The position numbers and the translations under genes were made by a program. 64,000 nucleotides of DNA from Eucommia ulmoides (taxonomy: Eukaryota > Streptophyta > Magnoliopsida > Garryales > Eucommiaceae): positions 42,415,429 to 42,479,428 of the forward strand of contig CM028328.1 of NCBI GenBank assembly GCA_016647705.1, in the 5' to 3' direction. Each line of letters opens with the position of its first letter. Positions within the stretch are counted from its first letter, which is position 1. The notes under the pieces were generated by a model. That model was not told where the DNA came from. It saw only the letters and a list, made by a program, of their open reading frames with translations, and did no database searches. Positions 20,320-32,100 of this stretch are shown in pieces.

Positions 20320-22330
20320 CAAAGAAATAATTGCTAAAGGAAATATATCATAAACACGAAAACAAAATAAATATAAGTCTAAAAAGAATCAAAATTAATA
20401 ATTAAGTAGTATATATCATATGAAAATGTCAAATATCTTAATTATTTAAGAAGAAAATTTTGTAACAACCCAAGTCAATAAAGGTAAGAATTTTCTTATT
20501 TCATGTCACATGAAGAATAAAAATGGCTTCTTATTTCTTGATCTGCCCATTTAAAATTTATCACTAAAATTTAAGCACAAATCAAATTAAAAATCTCAAT
20601 TAGTTTATACCACACAAATATAAAAATAATAAAACATCATGGTTCAAAATCTTGTTTTTCTTCTAATTTTTACTCAAAACTTGTCATTATCAATCCACAA
20701 TAATACTTTCTAAAAACAAAGTAGAAAGATAAACATGAAATAACAAAAATCCAAATCTGTGTTGGAAAAAATAAGAAAGTTCATTTCTAGATCTTGATCC
20801 TCAAATCAATATTACATTTAGCATTAAAAACAGAAGTGAGCTTTGGGGCTAACCGTTTGGAAGAAAATCTACGAATGCATTTGCATATCACGCTATTCCT
20901 TTTTTTTTTTTTTTTTTTTTTTTCTCTACGTCCCATCTATCTTCACTACCACCATTGTTTCCAACAGAACGTTCACCACCATTGTGTCCTCATTTTTTTC
21001 CCTTCAGTCCTTACATGACCAAGAAGAAATAGAAATTATACCTGTGTTGACAAAACTTAGGAAGGGAGAGAGAGAGAGAGAGTATGTGAATGAGGAGGAG
21101 AGAAAGGTATGATGGCCATTAAATATTGTAAATCTCACATATTAGCGGATGATATTTTAGGAGCTGTTATGAAGTCTTTTCAAATTGTAACTCTAAAGCT
21201 TTGTTATGAAGTCTTTCTAAATTCTAAGTTGTGCTGGAATTTGAACTTTAAATTCCACATGCAAGTGGATGGAATGTAAAAAATGAGTTGGAATATTATA
21301 GAATGAAAAAGAAGAGACAATGGACAATTAAAACTCTATTTTAAAGATTAAATTTAATTAGCGAAATTTTGATAATGAAATAAGTAGTCGAATTATGACA
21401 ATGAAATTAATTTAATAATACTCTTAGTAATTTAAATATAATCAAAATCTTGAGAAATAAGAAGATTGGAATGGTAAGCTCTCAATGAATTGGGATGTTA
21501 TAGAAGGAAGAGGAAGAGACAATAAATAATTATAACTCAATTTTAAAAAGTAAATTTAATTAGTGGAATTATGGCAATGAATTAATTAGTAGAGTTATGA
21601 CAATGAAATTAATTAAAAAAACATTTATTAATTTAAATATACTCAAAATTTTGAGAAAGAAAGAAAATAATGTTGGAGTGCTCCCATTAATTTGAAGGCT
21701 TGGCCTTCCACTTTTAGGTTTTATTATATGATTTTAAAAAAATTATGTTTGTAATTTTTAAGCTTATTTTTTCTTTTTCTTTTTTTAAAAAAGAAAGAAA
21801 ATAAAATTTTAATTACTCTTGTCAACACTTTTATGAGGAATATATATATATATATAAATTCTAATAGGTGAATTATTTATATTATTTTATCATGTATTGT
21901 AAAAAAAAATTATATTTTATTTAAATGGAAAATCTCACTATTTGAAATATAAGAAAACTTTTAAAATTCTTTGAACCCACTATTGCAAAAACAAATGACA
22001 ATTAAATTCACTAAATTTATTATATTAATGCTAAATAATATTTAAAAATTATTTAAACAAAATAAAATGTTAAAAGAAAAAAAGAATTTAAGGAGATGTG
22101 AACTCATTCATTCTCAAGTGTAGTATTTCAATTTTAGTTTCTTATATAGATATAGATATAAATATAGATATGTTGGAATTGTAGACCACAACTAATTGGT
22201 TTTTTTCCTGGGGCATGTCTTTTTAAAATAAATACAGATGATAGTGAGAAAAGAAATTCCGGTAAGGAGGGCATTGGAGGTTTGTTGTGAGATAACTTGG
22301 GTGTCTGAAAAGTGGGATACTTCGGAGTGT
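20320..22330. other. AT-rich stretch, no gene recognised
   Basis: It contains a T-tract at about 20899-20922, a GA repeat at 21067-21081 and a (TA)n run at 21841-21857. Two weakly similar blocks at 21285-21440 and 21490-21640 ('gttataga...gaagagacaat...attaaaactc') look like an old direct duplication of about 200 bp. No coding region is supported. Confidence 0.5.
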
Positions 22331-22335
22331 TGTAG

Positions 22336-22584
22336 AACTGTACGACCTTGGAAGCAGAGCTCAAGAGCCTCGTCACAAAAATCAAAATTGCTGCATGCCG
22401 AGACTATCCTAGAGTGATGGAGGATACGGTTATCCTTATTCCAAATCCCTATCCCGAGAACTATAGATTTAAAGATTGGATTGACGAATACAAATGCCTC
22501 TTGTTCCTCTACAATTATACTCTCCATCCAAGGGAGATAGCCAAGAAAGGCGCGCATGGGGATTGCGAATTAAAAATCTCATAG
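22336..22584 (+). CDS. Unidentified protein-like ORF (82 codons)
   Basis: The frame is open from just after the TAG at 22333-22335 to the stop at 22582-22584, with no ATG near its start (first Met at about 22418). The translation is protein-like: a charged helix (LEAELKSLVTKIKIAA), then DTVILIPNPYPENY and a WIDEYKCLLFLY segment. It has no retroelement motif. It could be a 3' exon or fragment of a host gene. The opposite strand is also open over 22192-22557, so coding is not certain. I do not recognise it. Confidence 0.35.
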   Translation, partial: NCTTLEAELKSLVTKIKIAACRDYPRVMEDTVILIPNPYPENYRFKDWIDEYKCLLFLYNYTLHPREIAKKGAHGDCELKIS

Positions 22585-23177
22585 ACAATTACGGTAGATT
22601 TAGAAGATTTATTTTTTGTTGACATGGACAATAGGGCCTTTGAGTTGTGCCGGTAATATTTTTTCTATTTGTTGTGTGATTTTTATTTTCTAACTTGTCA
22701 ACAAAAAAAAAATTGTAAGACTTGCATGTGAAATAAAAATACCTACAAGATAGTATCCAACACACACATGTGGATGCTCATGCTTATCGATGGGGGAGAT
22801 GAACCAAGACCATGTTGCCAAAAAGAATTGGAAACAAAAGGGAGGCCTGTGGGTCCATCAAAAATTAACATTTGCATAAGAGTGATTGATTGTCATTGCG
22901 GTGGGGCTTCTGTTTTGGGCATTTCCTCATGTTTATGCCTGACTATTCATATCCATCCACCTTTCACATCTCCAGTAGTATCCATATTTTCTTCTTCTTA
23001 ATAATAATATATGTACTTTAATATTAAATTTTGAATAAACGGTTAATAATTTTCTGCCACATGAGTGCATCTTTTCCAAAAAAAAAAATTGAGTCAATTG
23101 TATTTTTACCTTCAATACACTGTATTGTAATTGAAAGTCTGAAATGCAAAAAAACAAAAAACAAAAAAAGAGCTTTT
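22585..23177. other. No gene recognised
   Basis: AT-rich sequence with short A-tracts. A small open frame at 22768-23001 is not protein-like. Confidence 0.5.
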
Positions 23178-23545
23178 TCATTTTGTACCCCTAAAGTTTT
23201 AGAACAATCTCACTTTAGCCTCTATCCTTTTAATTTGAATACATTAAACCATGAAATATCCAAACCATATCAAGTCAGTTCAAATCATTAACTCCGTCAT
23301 TTTTATGACGGAATTCACCCACTTGGAGTGATTCTATGTTTGATATGTGGTTGAATTCCATCATAAAAAAATAACGGAATGACTAATTTGGACTGACTTG
23401 ACACAATTTGGATACTTCATGGTTTGATTTATTCAAATTGAAACTACAAGGACTAAAGTGGAATTTCTCCAAAACTTCATGATTGCAAAGTGCAAAAACC
23501 TCAAAAATCAAAGTATAAACTTTAGGGGTATAAAATGCAATTTAG
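23178..23545. mobile_element. Foldback / MITE-like inverted repeat
   Basis: The left arm 23178-23321 and right arm 23347-23545 are inverted copies: 'attttgtacccctaaagttt' against the complement of 'aactttaggggtataaaatg', and 'accatgaaatatccaaa' against 'ttggatacttcatggt'. The right arm has about 50 extra bp. The ends resemble plant Mutator-like non-autonomous elements. A small inner hairpin, CCGTCATTTTTATGACGG, sits at about 23294-23311. No clear target duplication was found. Confidence 0.65.
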
Positions 23546-23814
23546 ACTAAACACTGTAATATCAAAATTTATTTTCAATGTCATTTTGGAAATATGGTGA
23601 TTCTTATAATAAACATGTTTGTTTCCAAGTAAATTCTCGCCTTCGAAGCAAAGAAGGGTATCTTTTTTTAGCTCATGATTTTGTGCCCTTTGTGGCCATA
23701 AAAATTCTTAAAACATTGCTTTTTGGGAAAGTTGTTGGCTACGGCAATGTTTAAAAGGTTAGATGAGGTTCATTCACAATATGCTATATCTAGAAACAGA
23801 ACTATATATCTATA

Positions 23815-23819
<5 letters not shown>

Positions 23820-23870
<51 letters not shown>
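23820..23870. repeat. (TA)n microsatellite
   Basis: An uninterrupted run of about 25 TA units, preceded by imperfect TA-rich sequence from about 23803. Confidence 0.95.
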
Positions 23871-23871
<1 letters not shown>

Positions 23872-24219
23872 TACTCATGTTACCTCAGTTATTATATATT
23901 AACTGTGGTCTAAAGTCATAAAGTATTGTCAAATTCAAAGATATGGCCCAATTTGAGGAACAAACTCAAGTCAGTTATCTGGCTCCCGTTGGATTAGTGT
24001 GTCCGATCCTTGATTTTTATTCTCACTCTCATAATTTTGGGATTGATATACAAAATCGTATTTGGTAAACATGATTATGTTCCCATCCCATTTTAAAATT
24101 TGGGATTGATTCCTGAATTTCTTAAAAAGATGAGAATAAAAAAATAGTGGATTTTTTTCATTCCTATTCCTTCCCTTCCCAATCTTAGGACACCTGGTAA
24201 TTTTTTTTAATCTTAATGA

Positions 24220-24657
24220 AGTCCTTTCATCCATTCTCATCCCATTCATTCGCGAAATCATTATATCTTCTTCGTTCATCAGACCGTCTTCTCTATTTTT
24301 TTTTTCTCTCTTCATTGTTCATCAAATTGTCCATCACCATTTGTTCCTATTGCCATTGCCATCGCTGCTCATTGTTGCTACTCCATTACTCACGTCGTTT
24401 CTTTCTCGCGTCTGATGCTATCACTTTCTCACCGCCATCATCGTCGTCTTTGTAATCTCTCTCTCTCTCTCTCTCTCTCTCTTGTCTTTGTCGTCTTCTT
24501 GTCGTTAGTTGCTCGTCGCTGAATCGATTTCGTTGATGAAATTGATTCCATTCACGAATCAATTTAGCATTCAAGGTTCACGAAATCAATTTTGTTAACG
24601 AAATCGTAGTTGTGAACGAAATCGATTTTGTTACTCATCAACAAAATTGATTTTGTC
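24220..24657. other. CT-rich stretch with (CT)n, left flank of G1
   Basis: A pyrimidine-rich stretch with a (CT)n run at 24456-24482 leads into 'gaatcgatttcgttgatgaa'-type repeats (24520-24655) in which 'aaatcgattttgtt' recurs. The composition would suit a plant 5' untranslated region, but no coding exon was identified. Confidence 0.35.
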
Positions 24658-24662
24658 AATTT

Positions 24663-27600
24663 TGACTCACCCCGGATTTCACTCGAAAGCAAGAGGAAGT
24701 AAAGATCGTGAAGACAAGGAAAACAAGTTTCCATTCCTCCCTCTCTAAATCCTCGAATATAAGTTCATTTTAGAAAACATGTCTTTCAGGGGCTTTTATA
24801 GGCGCTGATTTTGAAAACGTTTCCTAGGCCTGGATTTATATAAAAAAATGGAGTCGCCACCTAGCATGGGATTAAATGGTGTGTTAGAACATTGGGATTT
24901 AGAAATTCATTTTTACTTTGAAAATGACCCAAGTTTTGACTCGTAAAACATTTGGTCTTTACCCGAGATTTCTTTAAAGTTTGGGGGTCGATAATGCTCG
25001 GAAATGATATTAGGCACCTTAAGACACCCATCCGAAGACGGTATCTTTGTCTAAATATTCACATTTAAACAACATCCAAGCAATTGTGTTTAGTTTTTGT
25101 TAACAAAACAATTCCCTTTTATATGTTTTTGTTGTTTTTACCCATTTTTATATGATGTAATGAAAAGCCTGGTAAAATACAACTAAACTAGCAACGACAA
25201 CCCAATAAAAATATATAAGAAACATAAATATTTTGTATTTTCTTAACGACTGAACCTTATAAAGGTTGCCTACATATCCTTGTTTTCACAGGGAATTAGG
25301 TCGATATGTAGTTCCAACATGCAAAATGATATGAAATGCAAATGTTTTTGGTATTTTTTAACAACTGAACCTTATAAAGGTTGCCTACATATCTTAGTAA
25401 ACATGGGGAATTAGGTCTACATGTAGTTCCACCATGCAAAAGATAAGACTAATTTATTTAGATAGGTGACCGAACCCGTACATGGATTGCCTACGTATCT
25501 CAGATTAATGAGAATCAGGCTATCACGTAGCCGATTTATGCAAAATGATATGATTATTTTTTTATTTTAGTTATTAAATAAGACATGAATCAGACAATGA
25601 TTTGTGAATAACATCCTTGATTTTGTCAAGAACACCACAACCAAACTCTTTTGTTTTGTTGAGATTAGTGCTAGTATGTGAGTTGTTAGTTGAAAAGGAA
25701 AGAAAATACCATGTATATATGCCAGTCCTACTCATAAATAAAAAAGATGGGAACATTCTTGAAGAAGGTTCACACATATTCCCGAAGAAAGAGAGGTCAT
25801 CCTTTTATCCCGAATTTTTAGCCACATGGGTCTCGACGGTATAGGGTGTGGGTGTGTGTATATGTGTGTGTGTGTATGTGTGTGTGTGTACACATATAAG
25901 GCGCCAGTCCACAAAACTGAGATGTGGGCTAGGCTGGGATCATGACGTTAGGAGGAAAGTAACTGATATTAACAGTTATGGTTAGATTAACAGTTAGTAG
26001 AGTTCGATTTGAAGTGTTCATGAATGAATCACAGATACTATACACAACTCATGGTGTGATTGATGTTTTGTCAGAATCCTCACATGTTCTTTACACGTTC
26101 TCGGATATTTTTGGTCCTCACATGTTCTTAACATGTTCTTGGATGTTCTTGATGTTCTTGACATGATTTTGATGATTTTGACATGGTTTGATGACTGTGA
26201 CATGTTTTTACTATTTTTTAGTTAATTACTTGTTAAATTTGATATGTACATGGAAAAACAATCATAAATGCTATATGAACATGCTATGTACAAGCAAAAC
26301 TACAATATTTAAGACAAGATTGAAGGATTGTTAAGAAACATATCTAGTTTAGGGGAGTAGTCTTTCTCGAAACGAAATACCTTTTTCTCTTTCTTTGGAT
26401 CTTCTTCGTTGTCCTTGATCGGTTGCCGTAAACCTCTTGAGATCTTCTTCCAAGATCCTCAAGAACTCCTCCAAGGCAATATTTCAATAAAATTCTGAGG
26501 TGTTTATTGAAGAGAAATCTTGGAAACCCTATTGACCCGAGAGGATTGCTAGAGCGTAAAGAGAGAAGGTATGATTTCAAGACCTCTTGTTTATGAAAAC
26601 ATTGCCCCTATTTAAAGGGACAAGATGCCTTCACATTGGCCAATGCACAAGCCATCCTAGGAGGGTCCTTAGGGGGTCTGTTTAGACTAGTGGTGACCCC
26701 TTATTGTCTTGATTTGGAATGGTTTAGAACGAATCTTAAAGATTTGATAAGATTCTCTAATATCTTTAAAATATTTGATAATGATTGGCAATGATAACAA
26801 ATATTTTGCAATCACGAGCAATCATTAGTGATCGTTACACAATCTTGGATATGATTGGTTGAACATGGGAGCATTTATGGCTTGAAGTGACATATTCGGT
26901 TTGGTCTAGGGGCTAAATACCGATTACTTTCACTATGGTGGTTTGGTTTCCATTCATGCTTCCAAGGTTTTTTGAATGTAGTCTTGAGGTGTCATTTGGC
27001 ATTTAATGCTTGATGGTGACTCTTGATGTGATGGTCTTGCATTTGGTTGGATTTGGATTGAACTGACTTAGTTTACCCTATAACTGGTAGTTACATTTCA
27101 AGGGTTTTCGTTAACCCTAAGATATTTTGATGAAAATATCTAGGTTTTTTGAATCTTCCCCATCCATGTCATCTCAATAATTAAATGAATGATGGGATGG
27201 ACACTTAATGTCTACATTAAGTGTATGCAAGGTAGCGAACCGGATTGGTTCGGATTCCTTCCCTAGATATTTTTTTGTAGAAAATATCTTTGGGGTTCCT
27301 TGGTCACGTCAATGCTCATTTGTGAGTCATTTAAAAGATGGGTTGGGCCCATAATTCAATGGGCCTTTATGGTTTGTTAAGATGACTTTGATTCGGTTAA
27401 TTTCAAACCAAGTCCAAATCCTTAATTACTTTGGTAATTGTAGATTTGTCATGGAAATTTCTTGATTTGATTAAGACCTTGGGCTTTATTTTTGGAATAT
27501 TTGATACTTAAATGAAAAATTAGAGAAGCATTTTTGGTGTCAAGAAGACGAAATCTGTGGTAGTAGTATTTTAGGGGTTAAAATAAGTAACAAAGGTAAT

Positions 27601-27926
27601 TGACGAAATTTCCTTAAGTTAAAGTGTAGTAACTAATTTCATTCATTTTAAAAGTGATTTCATGAAAATCAACCTTTAATAATTTCATTTTATCCCTTAT
27701 TTAACTTCAGGAATTTTCGAGGTTGACCCAGAACTTTTACTTATACCGAATTCAGTCAAATTGACAATTTTATGCTTTTTTGTGTTTTGGGGTTTTTAGT
27801 ATTCAATGTAATCTAAGGTGGAAATTTGTTTCCTTTAAACATTACTTTAAAATTTATTTGAATTTGCGTTTTAAACTTGATACTTTTGCAAACTTAAATA
27901 GGCGGGGTCAAAATATGGTGTCTATA
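24663..27926 (-). repeat. Element G1 left (3') LTR
   Basis: 3264 bp, plus strand TGACTCACCCC...GTGTCTATA. It contains three related 'gttgcctacatatc' blocks (about 25265, 25380 and 25490), a (TG)n microsatellite at 25845-25898 and a 'ccctatttaaaggg' TATA-like site near 26608 (minus). The edge at 27926 is chosen by homology to 37268; a second candidate edge lies at 28205 because of a duplication. Confidence 0.85.
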
Positions 27927-28268
27927 ACTGCCCCTCTTTATCATACAAGTTTACTTGTAGTAACAAAGATAGAAGACACACAACATTTTGGGCCACCACT
28001 AAAATGAATTCTCTTACCATATACCGAATTCAGTCAAATTGACAATTTTATGCTTTCTTGTGTTGGGGTTTTTTTGTAGTATTTAATGTAATCTAAGGGG
28101 AAAATTTGTTCCCTTTAAACATCAGTTTAAAGTTTATCCAAATTTGCGCTTTGGACTTGATACTTTTACAAACTGAAAGAGGCAGGTCAAAATAGGGTCT
28201 CTATAGTTGCCCCTATTTGTCATGCAAGTTTACTTGTAATGACAAAGATCGGAGACAAACAATATTTT
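27743..28268. repeat. 278-bp tandem duplication across LTR edge and polypurine tract of G1
   Basis: Copy 1 begins at 27743 and copy 2 at 28021, both with 'ataccgaattcagtcaaatt'. Each copy contains the terminal ~184 bp of the LTR, the LTR edge ('gtctata' / 'ctctata'), the purine tract on the minus strand and about 60 bp of interior ('gtttacttgta'). Confidence 0.9.
27927..27942 (-). other. Polypurine tract of G1
   Basis: On the minus strand GATAAAGAGGGGCAGT directly precedes the 3' LTR start. A second copy lies at about 28206-28221. Confidence 0.6.
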
Positions 28269-28800
28269 AGATGGGCATTTTGATGGGGGTCTTGCTACAG
28301 CGATCTCATAAAGACAGGATCTTGTATATGGACACTTTGATGGGGGGTCTCGCTATACCGATCTCATAAACACAAGATCGTATACATGGATGCTTTGATG
28401 GGGAGGTCTCGCTACATTGATCTCATAAAGACAAGATAATACAGATGGACGTTTTAATGGGGGGTCTTGCTACACCAATCTCATAAATATAAGATCGTGT
28501 AAAGGGACGCTTCAATGGGAGGTCTCTCTACACGGATCTCATAAAGATAAGATCGTGTAGATGGACGCTCTGATAAGGGGTTTTATTACAGCGATCTAAT
28601 AAAGGCAAGATCGTGTAGATGGACGCTTTGATAGAGGTCTTACTATAATAATCTCATGAATACAAGATCATGTATATGAATGTTTTGATGGGGGGTCTCG
28701 CTACACCGATCTTATCAAGACAAGATCGTGTAGATGGACGCTTTGATGGGGGGTCTCGCTACACCGATCTCATAAAGACAAGATCATGTAGATGGATACT
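28268..28800. repeat. Tandem array of about nine ~58-bp units in G1
   Basis: The unit includes 'gatggacgctttgatggg', 'gtctcgctacaccgatct' and 'cataaagacaagatcgtg'. Copies vary by substitutions and small indels; the last two are the most alike. Confidence 0.9.
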
Positions 28801-28887
28801 TTTGGAATATTAGTAACACAAATCAAACTACATTCCTATAAACACTGCGTAATGTGCCCCAGCCAATGGCTGGGGCTGCTTTACAAA

Positions 28888-29182
28888 TGTTACCAACTAG
28901 AAGTTAATGGAGGTCACTCCATGGGCATTCATGTATGTTACTTACTGGGAGTTTATGGAGGTTACTAACTGGGAGTTAATGAGGGTTACTCACTGGGAGT
29001 TGATGGGAGTTACTCACTGGGAGTTGATGGGGATTACTCACTTGGAGTTGATGAAAGGTTACTCACTGGGAATTGATGGGTGTTACTCACTAGGAGTTGA
29101 TGGGGGTTTACGTACTGGGAGTTTATGGAGGTTACTCACAGGAAGATAGGGGTTACTCACTAGGAGTTGATGGAAGTAACGC
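28888..29182. repeat. Tandem array of about twelve ~24-bp units in G1
   Basis: The unit is 'gttactcactgggagttgat' plus 'gggg'. Copies are imperfect but mostly in register, which opens a repetitive plus-strand frame (28907-29149) that I do not regard as a gene. Confidence 0.9.
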
Positions 29183-32100
29183 ATTGTAAAATATACCCTG
29201 GCCTATGGGCATGGGTTTCTCCAGTTGGATAATCGAACCTTAATAGGTTTCCTATGTACTTTAGCATATTACCAAGGATCAAGTTAGCGTAGTTTTTTGC
29301 CTCGGCATTGCTTGTAAGGAGAGAGAAGATAGATTTTCTCAGGAGAGTCAAAGGATCTTTCAAGAGATGCCCCCCTCCCCCAATGCAGGGCTAAGAGAAT
29401 GGTATGAAGACATCATTTCTCTAATTTGACTAGACCCGCTTGGGTTTTCTACGTATCTTGGCAAATTGCAAGAATCAGGTCCTAATGTAGTTCTGAACAA
29501 CAAGACGATTTTAAGAGCAATACCTAGTGTAGGTAAATATTTTACGTTTATTGGAAACAATCCCATCTAATAGATAGAGTCTCTTGCCTGTGCATTAGCT
29601 AGGTCAGATTGATCGTTGTCCTGATTGGTAGTCTGTTTAAGTCTTTGAATGATGCTGTTCTGTTTTGGGTTATTGGAGGCTTGGTACTTAGAATACACGA
29701 ACAATTCTAGGATTTGCTCAACTCTAAGAAGATGTTGTTAAACCCTAGTGAGGTTTATTTTTCTAAGGATACCCTACTACACCCAAACGTTCTACCAGAA
29801 GGGGTATAATCTATTATCAGGACACACCTTATGCGAGGTCGACTTCTTGTCTAACTCCCTATTTGGTCTAAAACTACTATTAGAGACAGACAATGGTACA
29901 GTGACATAGTGAGGTTACTTGACCAGATTACATGACTGATGATTGCTTGCTAGCCGACAAGATCTTTTAAATAAGGTGTATGGGTGCAAGTGTCGCGTCG
30001 ATGATGGCCTATTGATGCTAAATGATATGCAGGATGTCATAGGTTCCTGTTTGATGTAGGATGACTAATTTTTCTCATGTGTATAAAGGTTATATATGCC
30101 TAAGTAAGACATGATGCCTAGTGCTTGTATAGTACTTCGATACTGACTTATGTATTGAATGATTTTATGAAGCCCAATCTTTTCCCTAGAATTTTTCTTA
30201 GGAAATGCATAGTTTATCTAGAGATGCCAGTTTTTTCCTAAAATGTTTCCTAGAATGTTTGTACTATGTACCTTTTTCTATTAACCATCTCCTCTAGTTA
30301 TTTCCATGTTGTTTCTAATATGAAAAGCTGACCGGTAGTTCTTAGAAACTTCCTACTCCTTTGTTCCTTCTTGCGTTACAATTGGAATTATGATAAGAAT
30401 TTTTCTTCGAATAATCTATGGGTTTTGGTTGCAAGATACAAAGGTTTGAACAGGAATAGTGGAGGGTTATTTCTTGTCTTGCTTGGTTGAGACAAGGGTT
30501 TCCCAAAATGGGAACATCTGGCTCAGAATTTGAGATCAAGGTTAATCTAGCTCAAGCATTGAATGACCTTTTGGACAGTTTTGAGAAAGGGTTTGAATGA
30601 ATGGATTATTTTGGAAAGGCTTATTCTCTTCCTTCCCCTAATTTCCGAAGTTCATGCTTAATGTTTTAGGCATTAACCTACATGTGCCATGTATATTTTC
30701 TTTTCACATTTATGCGATATTAATTTTTACTAGAGTATACCCAGATAATCATATTCAAACATTCAACCATCTCAATGATTGTCCTGATTTTTGCATCGGA
30801 TGAATCCTAATTATTATAATGATAATTTCAGTAGTAATTTAGACCAAATATCCACATTTATTATTTAATGAGTTTGTCTAGTTCAATTCCATCAAGTTTT
30901 GATAATTGATCTTTTTTGAGATTGTTATCATGATATTACCTAGGCCCTTTATGTTACTGGAAGTTTCTTTATGTTACTGGAAGTTTCTTTGATAGCTATG
31001 ATTCACTTCTTCTGTCTACAATCAAAGGTAAACAGAATGGGCCTTCTCGAGATGACTCAAATAAGGGAAAAAAGAAGTGATAGATAAACAAGTGTTAGTT
31101 AAATGACCACCAACAAATGTTCTCTTATCCTGGTAGCGTTAAGAGAATCATTTTCTTTTTTAATATATTTTTTTTTCTTTCACTCCAGCAACTAGGGAAT
31201 CATACTTTCTATATAATCTATGTAGCGAGCTTTGAGTAGTGATCCCGGTCCAGTTGGACCAAGTCACTAGGTGTTGAGACATCCCTACGACTTAATACTC
31301 GGTTTGTATAGAGAGCAGCATTCACTTAATTACTTTCGTGTGACCACTCAATGCTTAAAAGCTTTTCGAGATCAGTCTTGGATTTATTGTTTTCTCTTAA
31401 CACATGCTTTTAGGATTTTTATATTTTTAGGGAATTATGGTCGATTGAGTTAGTCTCGAGGTCTTCGTTGATTTCGCCCCTATCCTGGATACTTCTCCTT
31501 TATTGACTATTATCTTGGTGAGGCCTCGTCGTCGTCTTCTAATCTTGACGATCTTGACTCTTACAAGGCCCATCCTATTCTTTATTTTAAGTAGGTTTCC
31601 ACGTGCTTTTGGATTGGTTATTGCTGGGGTAAAATTCTATAACGACTATCTTCCTTTGTTAATTTGCCATGCCTTTCTAGATCTTTTCTTTGGCAAGATC
31701 AGGTTCAAATACTTTATCCATCATCCTTTACATTTATAAATCTTCTAGATCATTCTGGTTGAAGAGGTCTTCTACACTTCTTCATGGTCCCTCAGACACT
31801 CCCAGGCTAGAATATGTGTAGTGATTCCATAAAAGGGCTCCTGAATTTTTCTTCTAACTTTCTTAGATTTTATTGTCAATATCTCACCATCTTCTGGTTG
31901 AAACAAGACATTTCTTTTAATAGTTTCCTTTAGATGATGGTTTAATTTAGTATTGAAATTATGTTATCCTTATTTTGATTATTTGGGGTGTGTGAATTAT
32001 AACAAGCAATTTGATTTATGAAAGTTAGAGTATAAGGACCTGAGTTGACCTTAGATAAAATAAACCCACATTTAGTGATACGTAGATCTAGTACATAATC

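Noticed and set aside
28907-29149. ORF with a repeated eight-residue peptide (THWELMG-like)
   Set aside because: It follows from the 24-bp tandem repeat in register; no start context or homology.
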